Positions 37,500 through 46,291 of a stretch of 64,000 bases of DNA are shown in pieces (within the stretch, counting starts at the first letter, position 1; each line of letters starts with the position of its first letter). The notes below the pieces were generated by a model. That model was not told the origin of the DNA and searched no databases. It was given only the letters and a program-made list of their open reading frames with translations. Both the position numbers and the translations under genes were made by a program. The DNA is taken from NCBI GenBank assembly GCA_030442035.1, contig JAUJEA010000004.1, forward strand, positions 651,130-715,129, given 5' to 3'. This stretch comes from Splendidivirga corallicola. GTDB lineage: Bacteria; Bacteroidota; Bacteroidia; Cytophagales; Cyclobacteriaceae.

Positions 37500-38327
37500 A
37501 TGGATGTATTTGAAATATATTTTCCAAAGGGGCAACTGGCAAACAGCGTTGTTTCAATAGTGTATTATGAGGGGTATGATGTATCCCATCGTATGGAACG
37601 CTATATACCTGATGGCACTTTGAGTATTGTGATTGAATTAGGGGGTTTTCCGCAATATACCTATGACAATGTAAGTTTGAAGCAAGATAAAAAATGTGTT
37701 AATGCCTGGGTGTCGGGGATGCAATCTGAATTCATCACTTTTGGCTGTACTCAAATTTCAGCCATGATGGTGATCCAATTCAAACCTACCGGGGCCTACC
37801 CTATTTTGAGAATCCCCATTCACGAATTAAACGATTCCTGTGTTGATGCTGATCTGATTTTTGGAGATGAAATAAAGTTGTTGCGAGACCAGATTATGAA
37901 TGCCAGGATGGTAGCGTCAAAAATTAATATTGCTGAAAAGTGGTTGATGAAAAGATTAATCAAGACTGATTCAATTCCTGAGTCGGTAGTTCAATTTGCT
38001 GTTGAGGAAACACTTCTCAACCCTTCAAAAACAAATATGAAAGTGATGGCCGAAAAAACTGGTTATTCTCAGCAGCACTTTATTAATATATTTAAAAAGT
38101 ATGTGGGTTTTTCTCCCAAGCAATATCAAAGAATTGTTCGGTTCAATCAAATTTTAAAAAAAATAGAAGCTGATCAGGTTGTCGATTGGTCAAGTTTATC
38201 ATTCAATGCCGGTTTTTATGATCAGGCTCATTTCATTAAGGAATTTAAAAAATTCTCAGGGTTAAATCCGGAAAAATATCTCAAGGAAAAAGGTGAATTC
38301 TTAAACTACGTTCCCGTCCAGGTTTGA
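37500..38327 (+). CDS. AraC-family transcriptional regulator
   Basis: 275 residues. The N-terminal domain (PDGTLSIVIELGG; ISAMMVIQFKPTGAYPILRIP) matches the DUF6597-type sensor found in Bacteroidota AraC proteins. The C-terminal AraC double helix-turn-helix spans about 170-262: KVMAEKTGYSQQHFINIFKK, then SLSFNAGFYDQAHFIKEFKK. It is probably a one-component activator of an unknown signal. Part of its 5' region is duplicated at 34309. It is the best local candidate for binding the shared palindrome, though AraC sites are usually direct repeats. Confidence 0.9.
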   Translation: MDVFEIYFPKGQLANSVVSIVYYEGYDVSHRMERYIPDGTLSIVIELGGFPQYTYDNVSLKQDKKCVNAWVSGMQSEFITFGCTQISAMMVIQFKPTGAYPILRIPIHELNDSCVDADLIFGDEIKLLRDQIMNARMVASKINIAEKWLMKRLIKTDSIPESVVQFAVEETLLNPSKTNMKVMAEKTGYSQQHFINIFKKYVGFSPKQYQRIVRFNQILKKIEADQVVDWSSLSFNAGFYDQAHFIKEFKKFSGLNPEKYLKEKGEFLNYVPVQV

Positions 38328-38395
38328 AGAAATCATCATTAATTTCATTGCTACTTACTAATAATTCCATTTCACCAATCTCATAGAACTCTTTA

Positions 38396-38977
38396 TTATG
38401 AGCTCTCCGAAGCTCTCTTCCATTGTTTTAACAAAATCAACCATCTTTTAGCCATTTCCTCATTGAATATCATTTGATCGTTGGGGTATATTTCATTGAG
38501 CTCATCCTGTCTATTCGATTTTGCCCACTGTACTGCCGGCTTCATATATTCCTGGAAAGACGGTTGGTCAGGAAATGGCGTATAGGTTTGTTTCAAAATT
38601 TTCCCTGCAGGATCGAATGCATAGGTGATTGTCGCCTTGAGTTCTTTAATTCCAATCAGTCTGAAAAAGTCATTCTGTTCGGTAAAATCAATGGTTACCA
38701 ATTCATTATTGATAACCAAATTCTGAAACGATACTTTACCATTGACTCCCTTATCCCAGGCTAAAATACTTTTAAGAGCCGTTTTGTCAATGGTATCATC
38801 ATATCCGCTAAAATGAAGTTGGAAGTCTTCCGAAAAAAAGTCTAAAATTTCACCAATATGATGACTGTTCAGACTTTTGAAATATCGTGTTAGCTTCTTC
38901 TCCAATTGCTCAAATGCTCTGTCAATCCTTAGCCCTGGTACATATTTCCTTGTGATAGATCCTACCCCATTGACCAT
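38396..38977 (-). CDS. NTF2/SnoaL-like protein
   Basis: 193 residues. The helix-plus-sheet pattern with LTRYFKSLNSHHIGEILDFF and FSEDFQLHFSGYDD fits a SnoaL/NTF2-like fold used by small-molecule binding or stress proteins. There is no signal peptide. Its first 18 codons overlap the end of the upstream gene in another frame; the first plausible later start is a TTG. Either a real overlap or a frameshift joining the two reading frames is possible. Confidence 0.6.
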   Translation of the reverse strand: MVNGVGSITRKYVPGLRIDRAFEQLEKKLTRYFKSLNSHHIGEILDFFSEDFQLHFSGYDDTIDKTALKSILAWDKGVNGKVSFQNLVINNELVTIDFTEQNDFFRLIGIKELKATITYAFDPAGKILKQTYTPFPDQPSFQEYMKPAVQWAKSNRQDELNEIYPNDQMIFNEEMAKRWLILLKQWKRASESS

Positions 38978-39437
38978 CTTTCCATTCTCCGGTGATCAAC
39001 TCATACTGGTTATCATCAATATATCTCCAGGTGTCACGAAGTGTTAATCCATGATATTCATAGTCGGCATGAATGTTTTTATCTTCTATGACAACTGTTC
39101 CAATCGTAACGCCACCATACTTATCAAATTCATAAAATTCCATTCGTTTGGCTGCTGCGTTAAAAGCGCGAATCCCCTCATTTCTTAAGCTAAACTTGAG
39201 TGTTTTAGGGTCTGTATTGTAATACTTGACTTTGACAATTTTCCCATTGATCCCCCATGCAAACTCATACATGGACTTACCTTGCAGACCGGCAGCCTGT
39301 TTACCTTCCAACACCCACTGACCTCCTATGAGGTTCTTAAAAGCGTCAATTTTATTTTCCTGTGCATTGGTTTGAAATGAACAGATTACAAAGAACAGGA
39401 TCATCATGATGGTGATTTTCTCAGTTGTGTTTTTCAT
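38922..39437 (-). CDS. Secreted DUF1579-like protein
   Basis: 171 residues with a signal peptide (MMILFFVICSFQTNAQ). The mature chain is beta-rich: LIGGQWVLEGKQ, KIVKVKYYNTDP, MEFYEFDKYGGVTIG and LTLRDTWRYIDDNQYEL. This is the pattern of small secreted Bacteroidota lipocalin-like proteins. Function unknown. It overlaps the NTF2-like gene by 56 bases. Confidence 0.65.
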   Translation of the reverse strand: MKNTTEKITIMMILFFVICSFQTNAQENKIDAFKNLIGGQWVLEGKQAAGLQGKSMYEFAWGINGKIVKVKYYNTDPKTLKFSLRNEGIRAFNAAAKRMEFYEFDKYGGVTIGTVVIEDKNIHADYEYHGLTLRDTWRYIDDNQYELITGEWKDGQWGRIYHKEICTRAKD

Positions 39438-39468
39438 AGTGCCATATTTAAGTACAATAAAAGTCGAA

Positions 39469-40038
39469 TTAATTCAATCTGTTGAATGCCATCTTTAGGT
39501 TTTCCATTAACCCTTGGTCAATTTGAGATTGGCTAACCAGCTTGATCATATGTGAAATTCTAGGCATACATCCAATGCCAGTCATTTTTAAAAAATTGAT
39601 ACCGTCAGGTTCGTCTGGCAAATCAATGGCTAACCTTATTTCCTTTGATTTGATGCCTATTGCAGCAAATTCGCGTTTGGCATTTAACGAAGTGTATGTC
39701 TTCTTGATCTCAATTCGTGTCTCCGGAATTTCAATTAAAATTCGATCTATCAATTCTTTATAGAGCGGTTTCAGATGTTCTTTTTTTATAAATTGATCGG
39801 CAAGCAATCCATCGGTATTCTTATATACTGGTTTACCTCCGTTCATATAAATTCCGGCCAACAAAGAAGCATTCACATGGCCAAAACTGTGATTGGTTTT
39901 TAACCAATGGAGAATTTTGTTTCGGTTGTTCAGTTCAGTCCTTTTTATGATAGCCATCCATTGCTCAAGAGAGTGAGCTGTATTTTTGGCAAGGCCTTCC
40001 ATAAATTCTTGCTCGATTTGCGCTGATGATTTTGCCAT
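39469..40038 (-). CDS. DUF4287/DUF5655-type protein
   Basis: 189 residues. The N-terminal half (HSLEQWMAIIKRTELNNRNK, then WLKTNHSFGHVNASLLAGIY) matches my recollection of DUF4287, and the C-terminal half (TYTSLNAKREFAAIGIKSKE) matches DUF5655. Proteins of this combination are common, cytoplasmic and uncharacterised. It is 31 bases from the secreted-protein gene and may lead the three-gene unit. Confidence 0.7.
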   Translation of the reverse strand: MAKSSAQIEQEFMEGLAKNTAHSLEQWMAIIKRTELNNRNKILHWLKTNHSFGHVNASLLAGIYMNGGKPVYKNTDGLLADQFIKKEHLKPLYKELIDRILIEIPETRIEIKKTYTSLNAKREFAAIGIKSKEIRLAIDLPDEPDGINFLKMTGIGCMPRISHMIKLVSQSQIDQGLMENLKMAFNRLN

Positions 40039-40289
40039 TATATATAATTTTTTGATTCGATTTTCTTCAACTTTCCAGTTGTTGTGAAAAGGTCCTGGGA
40101 ATACTTACTTGTGCCAGGGACCAGGCTATATTCAGCAACCGTTATTGCTGATCAATGATAAATGCACAAGTTTTATATATCGATCAATAGCCTTAAATTT
40201 CTATCCAAAGATGAACAAGCGATAATGTAAAAGATTGTAAAAAATTAAAGTTGATTTGCTTTGAATGGATTTTGTTGTTGACATACCCT

Positions 40290-40451
40290 ACAAGAATTAA
40301 ACAAATCACACGATTTGATAACAGTGTAGATGGAACAGGGCTCGGATTGTACATGATTAAGTAGATAATTGAATTACACGATGGCCACATACATACAGCA
40401 TCAACAGGAAAAGGGACCACATTTGTATTATTGTTGCCCAAACCGTCGTAA
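40290..40451 (+). pseudogene. Histidine kinase C-terminal remnant
   Basis: One frame reads RFDNSVDGTGLGLYMIK, TAG (40362-40364), then IIELHDGHIHTASTGKGTTF and VLLLPKP before TAA. GTGLGLYMIK is the G2 box of the HATPase domain. The stop falls where kinases have a Glu/Lys before I-V-E-L-H-G-G. No kinase core exists upstream; that sequence is degraded. The 40039-40289 stretch holds nothing else I can support. Confidence 0.8.
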
Positions 40452-40455
40452 AGAT

Positions 40456-40469
40456 TGCGAAGGACTGTT
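40456..40469. repeat. 14-bp direct repeat, left of sigma/FecR/TonB cassette
   Basis: TGCGAAGGACTGTT, identical to 44667-44680. The pair brackets the whole sigma-FecR-receptor unit (4.2 kb). Confidence 0.65.
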
Positions 40470-40496
40470 ATTCAATCATCTCCCAAACAAAACAGA

Positions 40497-43085
40497 TCAA
40501 AACTTCAACCGCACGCTAATATTAGGTGTGATGCCAATCAGTTTCCGATCGCGACGTAGCAGAAAGATCTCGTCTTGGTCATTTTCTTCTATGGCAAAAG
40601 TTCGACTGTAGAGATTGCTGGTATTTAATACGTTCAGGACGGATATTCCTATTTCACCTGCTAGCGTGGAGGGCTTTTTCTTTTTGAATTTGTACCAGGT
40701 AGAAACATCAAGTCGTTGATAAGCAGGTAGTCTATAGCTATTTAGATCTTCATACATGATCTCAATAAATGGCTCTTCTCCATTACCTGGATCCACTGCT
40801 TCAAATCCATGAGCACTGGTATAAGGCAGGCCTGACCTGATAGTATAGCCCAGCGAGAACTCAAACTGTTTGTAGATCATCGTCTGAGAAAGCTGGAATT
40901 GATGCCTGATATTAAGACCCGAGGTGAATAGCCGGTCAATGGCTTCTACTTCGGAATCCTGGAAGGCATAACTGAGCCAGGCACGATAGTACTTCCATCG
41001 TCGTTTTATGGTTAGGTCCAATCCGGTGATCGTCTCAATGCCGGAGATCAGTTTTTCCTCATCGTCTGGTTGTGGACCGAAATTTCGGGCTACAGGTGCA
41101 AATACACGTTTGATATACCCGTCAATATCTACTACCCATCCGCCCTTAGTGAGCAAAGCACCTAACACCACTTGTTCGTTTTTGATCACTGGTATTTCTT
41201 CTTCTACATCTGCAGTGATCCAGTTTTGTTCGATCGTATTGGAGAAAACAAAATCTACTTCTTTCAGAGAACTGATGTATTGATGATATACCCCGGCGGT
41301 TGATTTTAGCAAGAGTCCGGGTGTCAACTCATAGTTGAGACGCAGCTGTCGATCAAGCCTGGTTTTCTCCAATGCCTCATATTTATTGTGCCGTAGACCA
41401 AGCCCTATTTGTAAGCCCGATCCTAATTTTCCAAAATAGCTGGCAAATAATCCATGAGTATTTCCTTCGCTCGTGATCGATTCGGAAAAATCATCTTCAA
41501 AGAAAAAGTCCTCATGAATGGTCAGTTCTGCCCCTATCCGATTAAATTGATACCCTAGATCAATAACATGTTTTTTTTGGGGTGCATAGGTCAGTGTAAA
41601 TCTCGACTCCAGATTCGTCAGATCATTGATTCTGTTCTGAAGATCACCTTCTGTTCCTTTGATCTCATCTCTAATATTGATTAGTGAATAATCCATGTGG
41701 TAATCGGCATAAGAGATGCTCCACTCAGATGATAATCGATCTAACCATCGTCTATCCCAGGTGAAATTACCACCAAACGTCCTGACAATATGCTCCTGCA
41801 TGGATTGAATAGAATTCTCATCATCCTCTGAATCATAATCTAGCTTGCTTTGAGAACTTAGGGCACTGAGAGAAAATTCATTGTCACCTGCAGTATTGAA
41901 GTCAATGACCAGATTCAAATCATTGAAAACCAATTTGCTATTGTATTCAAAGTCTTCTGATATTCCTTGTTCGTCCTCGGTGAGACTTCCATCAAATAGT
42001 TTATTACTCATGGAATTGAAGGTAGGCGTGGCCAAGGCATCATTAAAAGACCTGCGTGCTGCTATCGAAATACGGCCATTGTTATTGGCAAACGGCAAAC
42101 TGGTATATACATCCCCGTGTGTCAGGTTTAAATTAGATTCTACAATCGCTTTTTCAGCTGTTGGCATTCGTGAGTTGATTAGTATAAGTCCGGAGCTGGC
42201 ACCTCCATAAGAAACCGGTATATGATTTTTGAAGATATCTACCTTCCCTATGGATGATGGGATGAACGCCGAAATGTTCCCAAAGTAGTGAGCAGATTGG
42301 TAAACCGGTATTTTATTCCAGTATATGAATGTATTGTCCCTGGAACTTCCTCTTACATTCAATCCTCCGGCCGATTCGTCTGCAGATCCAATTCCAGCCA
42401 GGATCTGTGCAGATAATAAGATGTCTCTCTCTGAAAGCCCCGGAAGGATTTCCATATTCTGTATATCTATAGAGATTCTAGATGCTTGATCATCGATCGT
42501 GATACCTTTGTTTAAGTACTCTTTCACAATGATTTCCTGCAATTCCTGGGGGCTTCGCTTTAGGGAGACAGCCAAACTTTTTGAAGGTGCTACCTTACCC
42601 ACTTCAATCTCTTTTTTCTCATATCCTAAATACGAAATTTCCAGGATTACCTCAGAAGGATTGGCTATGATCATCTCAAAATTCCCTTTCACATCCGCAA
42701 TGTATCCTTGATCAGTTCCTTTAATACGAGCCGTTGCGAAAGAGAGGGCCTCATCAGTTTCTTCATCGCGAATAAACATACGAAGTAATACTGATGAAGC
42801 TTTGGTAACTGAAATAAAGTTCTCTTCTACAATTTCGAATGAAAGTTGATGCTCGGCGAGCAGTAAGGTAAGAAACGACGAAAGTTCCTGATTTTCCGCA
42901 TGAATGGAGACCTTCTTTCCCTTTACCTCATCCACTGCAAATGCGAAATGAATGTTGTATGCTTTCTCCAATTCTTTGAAGATATGTGTCAATTCCTTGT
43001 CTTCCGATTGATAGGTGATCACTCGTTCCTGTGCTAACAGAACAAAAGGAAAGATGCCAAGGGCAATGAGAAAAAGGACTCGCAT
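40497..43085 (-). CDS. STN-domain TonB-dependent receptor (FecA type)
   Basis: 862 residues. Signal peptide 1-18, then an STN domain (about 24-75, FKELEKAYNIHFAFAVDEVK) that contacts FecR. A carboxypeptidase-like beta domain follows (about 98-180, ATARIKGTDQGYIADVKGNF), then the plug (GLNVRGSSRDNTFIYWNKIP) and a barrel ending NISVRLKF. It combines uptake and transenvelope signalling with the FecR and ECF sigma genes just upstream. The stop/start overlap with FecR is one base. Substrate unknown; no SusD is present. Confidence 0.92.
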   Translation of the reverse strand: MRVLFLIALGIFPFVLLAQERVITYQSEDKELTHIFKELEKAYNIHFAFAVDEVKGKKVSIHAENQELSSFLTLLLAEHQLSFEIVEENFISVTKASSVLLRMFIRDEETDEALSFATARIKGTDQGYIADVKGNFEMIIANPSEVILEISYLGYEKKEIEVGKVAPSKSLAVSLKRSPQELQEIIVKEYLNKGITIDDQASRISIDIQNMEILPGLSERDILLSAQILAGIGSADESAGGLNVRGSSRDNTFIYWNKIPVYQSAHYFGNISAFIPSSIGKVDIFKNHIPVSYGGASSGLILINSRMPTAEKAIVESNLNLTHGDVYTSLPFANNNGRISIAARRSFNDALATPTFNSMSNKLFDGSLTEDEQGISEDFEYNSKLVFNDLNLVIDFNTAGDNEFSLSALSSQSKLDYDSEDDENSIQSMQEHIVRTFGGNFTWDRRWLDRLSSEWSISYADYHMDYSLINIRDEIKGTEGDLQNRINDLTNLESRFTLTYAPQKKHVIDLGYQFNRIGAELTIHEDFFFEDDFSESITSEGNTHGLFASYFGKLGSGLQIGLGLRHNKYEALEKTRLDRQLRLNYELTPGLLLKSTAGVYHQYISSLKEVDFVFSNTIEQNWITADVEEEIPVIKNEQVVLGALLTKGGWVVDIDGYIKRVFAPVARNFGPQPDDEEKLISGIETITGLDLTIKRRWKYYRAWLSYAFQDSEVEAIDRLFTSGLNIRHQFQLSQTMIYKQFEFSLGYTIRSGLPYTSAHGFEAVDPGNGEEPFIEIMYEDLNSYRLPAYQRLDVSTWYKFKKKKPSTLAGEIGISVLNVLNTSNLYSRTFAIEENDQDEIFLLRRDRKLIGITPNISVRLKF

Positions 43086-44017
43086 TATCGATTCAAACCA
43101 ATTATAACCAGTTTTTTGGAAGGAGGATCATAAGAATAATTAATATTCAGTGGTTCAAAAACAAGTCTGAGTGCTACCTCTGTCTGTTGATTGGGAAATG
43201 CGCCCGTATACATTAAATGATCCAGGGAGTCATCGTATTGAATGGTTAAACCAAATACATAACTCAATTCATTAAGAACGATTGGAAGTGAAACGTTTTC
43301 CAATTCGGTTACACCTCTTGTCCATGAAGGTTCTTTTTGCAGGTCTATTTCTTTGAATTCAATCATTTCACCATTCTTTACGCGTATTGTTTCACCAGGA
43401 TCGAGTTGTTTTATAATACTTTGTGAGGTTACTTCTACTTTTCCGGTATAGCATGTTACGTTCAACATTCCTCCCCTGCTTTTCACATTAAAGCTTGTTC
43501 CTAAAACCTGAACGTTTCCATTGTCAGTTTTTACATTGAACCCGGAACCTTTTTTTACTTTAAAAAAAGCCTCTCCATCAAGCTCCAGTGTACGCTGTTT
43601 ATCCCATTTTTTAGCATCATATGAAAGTTGTGAAGCAGCATTTAGTTTGACTTCAGATCCGTCCGGAAGTAGTACGATTTCTTGTTCGCTGAAACCTGTT
43701 TTTATTGTTTTGTCTCCTAAAGCGAATAGATATACCACCACAATGATCAAAGCCACAGAAGCGGCAACAGCAAACTGAAAGCTGCGCATCATCCAAATGA
43801 CTTTTTGCTTCTTTTGAGGGCCTGATTTAATTCGATCTTGTAGTTTGGAAAATTCAGAACCGGTATTATAAAAAGAAGGTTTGATCAATGATGCAGCTTT
43901 CATCATTCGTACAAAATCCTGTCCTTCTTCGGTAGCTTCGAACGTACGTTGTTCTTCCTGACTTAATTCTCCGTTAAGCCACTTCGAAAGAAAGATATCA
44001 TCTTTTTGCCAGTTCAT
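43085..44017 (-). CDS. FecR-family anti-sigma factor
   Basis: 310 residues. A cytoplasmic N-terminal segment (WLNGELSQEEQ) would hold the sigma factor, one TM helix spans about 80-100, and the periplasmic FecR domain follows (VLLPDGSEVKLNAASQLSYD, FFKVKKGSGFNVKTDNGNVQ). The C-terminal DUF4974-type region has LPIVLNELSYVFGLTIQYD, typical of Bacteroidota FecR. It relays receptor occupancy from the STN domain to the sigma factor. Confidence 0.93.
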   Translation of the reverse strand: MNWQKDDIFLSKWLNGELSQEEQRTFEATEEGQDFVRMMKAASLIKPSFYNTGSEFSKLQDRIKSGPQKKQKVIWMMRSFQFAVAASVALIIVVVYLFALGDKTIKTGFSEQEIVLLPDGSEVKLNAASQLSYDAKKWDKQRTLELDGEAFFKVKKGSGFNVKTDNGNVQVLGTSFNVKSRGGMLNVTCYTGKVEVTSQSIIKQLDPGETIRVKNGEMIEFKEIDLQKEPSWTRGVTELENVSLPIVLNELSYVFGLTIQYDDSLDHLMYTGAFPNQQTEVALRLVFEPLNINYSYDPPSKKLVIIGLNR

Positions 44018-44070
44018 TTACGATGCTGTTAATAGTACATACGTGAAACACTCCTTGACCCTACCCATAT

Positions 44071-44586
44071 TCAAAGTTTTTTACAAATAACCCTCAATTT
44101 AAGCAGTGCCTTATGCATTCTCTTTTCTATTGCTTTTACACTTACCTCCAACTCATCAGCAATCTCTGCATATGACTTATTATCAAAGCGATGCATTAAA
44201 AACACCTCTCGCTGACCATCAGGTAATTGTTCTATAGCCACTTTCAATTTCTCACTCAGCTCATGATACTCCATGTAAAAATCAGGTCCGACTTCATTTT
44301 CTGATTTGGTTTGAAAGCTCATATACTTTCGGTGAACTTTATCCTTCTCCAATCGCTTGATCATTTGGTTTTGGGCTACGCGGTATACGTAGGCTTTGGC
44401 TAGTTTCTGGCTTACATTCTTACAGTTTTGCCAAAGGGTATAGAAAGCCTCCTGCACGGTATCTTCAGCATAACCAACATGCTGGAATTTATACATGAGA
44501 AAATTTCTCAGCAATGGAGCAAGTGTTCGAAAGAGATTTTCAAACACAGATTGCTCACATACATTATCGTTTTCTACTTCCTCCAA
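44071..44586 (-). CDS. ECF RNA polymerase sigma factor
   Basis: 171 residues. Region 2 spans about 15-80 (GYAEDTVQEAFYTLWQNC, YVYRVAQNQMIKRL) and region 4 about 115-165 (LPDGQREVFLMHRFDNKSYA, ELEVSVKAIEKRMHKALLKL). It belongs to the SigZ/FecI-like group that pairs with FecR in Bacteroidota. It is first in the operon and likely activates the TonB receptor gene. Confidence 0.93.
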   Translation of the reverse strand: MEEVENDNVCEQSVFENLFRTLAPLLRNFLMYKFQHVGYAEDTVQEAFYTLWQNCKNVSQKLAKAYVYRVAQNQMIKRLEKDKVHRKYMSFQTKSENEVGPDFYMEYHELSEKLKVAIEQLPDGQREVFLMHRFDNKSYAEIADELEVSVKAIEKRMHKALLKLRVICKKL

Positions 44587-44666
44587 AAAAGCGATTTATT
44601 AGACCTTGCAAAGATAATTATTATTCTCTCTCATATCCGATTCAAAAGAACTTGTCCGCTAGAAAC

Positions 44667-44680
44667 TGCGAAGGACTGTT
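44667..44680. repeat. 14-bp direct repeat, right of sigma/FecR/TonB cassette
   Basis: TGCGAAGGACTGTT, the second copy of the repeat at 40456-40469; it lies 80 bases upstream of the sigma-factor start. Confidence 0.65.
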
Positions 44681-44759
44681 GTACCCTATTCAGTAAAGGA
44701 ACTAAGTTGTGTCCAAGCTACCTTAATCCATCCTACCGACAAGAAATCGTACTCCAACT

Positions 44760-45179
44760 TTATTCGTCCTCAACTACAGAACGACCATCTTGCTGCCATG
44801 CGGCAAAACCTCCCTCCATACTCATGAGGCTGTTAAAACCTGAACTGGTCATTATTTCCAGTGACTTATCGCTCCTGCCATTTTCAACGTTGGCGGCACA
44901 GTGAACAATATAGCTTTTAGTCTTGTCGAGTTCTCCGACTTTTTTGGGAAAATTTTTATCTTGAATATTAATGTTAACAGCCCCTTCAATATGTCCGGCT
45001 GCAAATTCTTCAGGCGTTCTCACATCAAGTACCACCATATTTTTATCCTGATTGAGGAGTTGATGGGCGGTGGCAACATCAATATTTTTTATTTGAACCT
45101 CGGTTTGCGTTTTAGAAGTACAGGAAGCAAGGAATACGATCAATAAAAGTAAATTCAAAATGCTTGTAGAATAATTCAT
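44760..45179 (-). CDS. Rhodanese-domain lipoprotein
   Basis: 139 residues from MNYSTS. A lipobox LASC gives a lipidated Cys, followed by one rhodanese domain: VVLDVRTPEEFAAGHIEGAV, then the active-site loop HCAANVENGRSDKS and MEGGFAAWQQDG. The loop after the catalytic Cys is longer than the usual CRSGNR form, so the substrate may not be thiosulfate. Probably a periplasmic or outer-membrane-anchored sulfur carrier or thiol enzyme. Confidence 0.85.
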   Translation of the reverse strand: MNYSTSILNLLLLIVFLASCTSKTQTEVQIKNIDVATAHQLLNQDKNMVVLDVRTPEEFAAGHIEGAVNINIQDKNFPKKVGELDKTKSYIVHCAANVENGRSDKSLEIMTSSGFNSLMSMEGGFAAWQQDGRSVVEDE

Positions 45180-45275
45180 ATTAATAAACATTAGAAATGG
45201 TAAGAAATATCAGGCAGCCTTGTGGTTTAATCGAAATTTAGGTATTTACAATTTAAAATGCTCAATAAAATCCAG

Positions 45276-45938
45276 TCATTTATTTGCCGGTTTGAGATCA
45301 AAATTCCTGAACATTGGTTTTCTGCCTATTCTGGAACAGATGGGACATTCATGAGGATTATGCCCTCTGGCCGGACAGTATTGACGACCAAAAAAAATAA
45401 TTTGAAGATGTAACTTGTTCCATAGTGCTTCATTGAAAAGTCTTTTACAATCTTTTTCCGTTTGCTGCACATTTTTACCATTGGATAGTCCCCATCTGTA
45501 GATAAGTCGGTGAATATGAGTATCCACAGGAAATGAGGGAACGCCAAAGGCCTGAGACATCACAACGGATGCCGTTTTATGACCAACCCCTGGTAATGCT
45601 TCTAGCGCTTCCATATTGTCAGGAACTTCGCCATTATATTTATCTACAAGAATCCTGGATAATTCCGAAATACTCTTGGATTTCATAGGGCTCAAACCAC
45701 ATGGTCTGATAATCTCTTTTATTTCCTCTACCGGAACCTGTGCCATATCAAAAGCATTATCTGCTTCGACAAATAAAGCAGGTGTAATTTTATTCACTCG
45801 TTCGTCCGTACATTGTGCAGACAATAACACAGCTACCAATAAAGTATATGGACTATGGTGATCTAAAGGGATCGGTACGTCAGGATAAATCTCTTCCAGT
45901 TTTTGTACAACAAAGCCTGCTTTCTCCGATTTGTTCAT
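45276..45938 (-). CDS. nth: Endonuclease III
   Basis: 220 residues from MNKSEKAGF; an upstream Met (46013) would add 25 residues. LLSAQCTDERVNK opens the family core, and the helix-hairpin-helix ALPGVGHKTASVV carries the catalytic Lys, with the Asp in VDTHIHRL. It removes oxidised pyrimidines from DNA. The tail that normally binds 4Fe-4S by four Cys reads YCPARGHNPHECPIC, a C-x9-C-x2-C pattern with no fourth Cys, although two His are present. Confidence 0.92.
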   Translation of the reverse strand: MNKSEKAGFVVQKLEEIYPDVPIPLDHHSPYTLLVAVLLSAQCTDERVNKITPALFVEADNAFDMAQVPVEEIKEIIRPCGLSPMKSKSISELSRILVDKYNGEVPDNMEALEALPGVGHKTASVVMSQAFGVPSFPVDTHIHRLIYRWGLSNGKNVQQTEKDCKRLFNEALWNKLHLQIIFFGRQYCPARGHNPHECPICSRIGRKPMFRNFDLKPANK

Positions 45939-46291
45939 AAGACAAGTTATAATTTTCTTTTGTTCTGGTGACGATTTTATGCATGGGCTCAACGCATTCA
46001 ATGGCTTGCGCATGTAGATATTCCATGAATCATCGTAAATCTATTTCATAGTATGGAAGAGTAAAAACAGATGGGTCGTTTTCCTAATTTAGAGTATGAT
46101 AAAAATTGGTTGATGGTCTCTTCCAAGCCTGTATGGTTTTAAGATGGATAGCGCTAGTAAATTGCACACATTGGTCATTCCCTATCTTCTTCCGTCCTGC
46201 TAAAACAAGTTGAACGGCTCGCTTGATCCAAAACAATTATTAGCTAGTTGCATAATTAATTCACTATTTAAATGAACTTTTCGTCAGAAAC

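Noticed and set aside
28710..40451. Alternative genetic code with TAG read as an amino acid
   Set aside because: TAG interrupts the integrase and kinase remnants, but intact genes such as gyrA end naturally at TAG and the remnants lack essential parts, so these are plain pseudogene stops.
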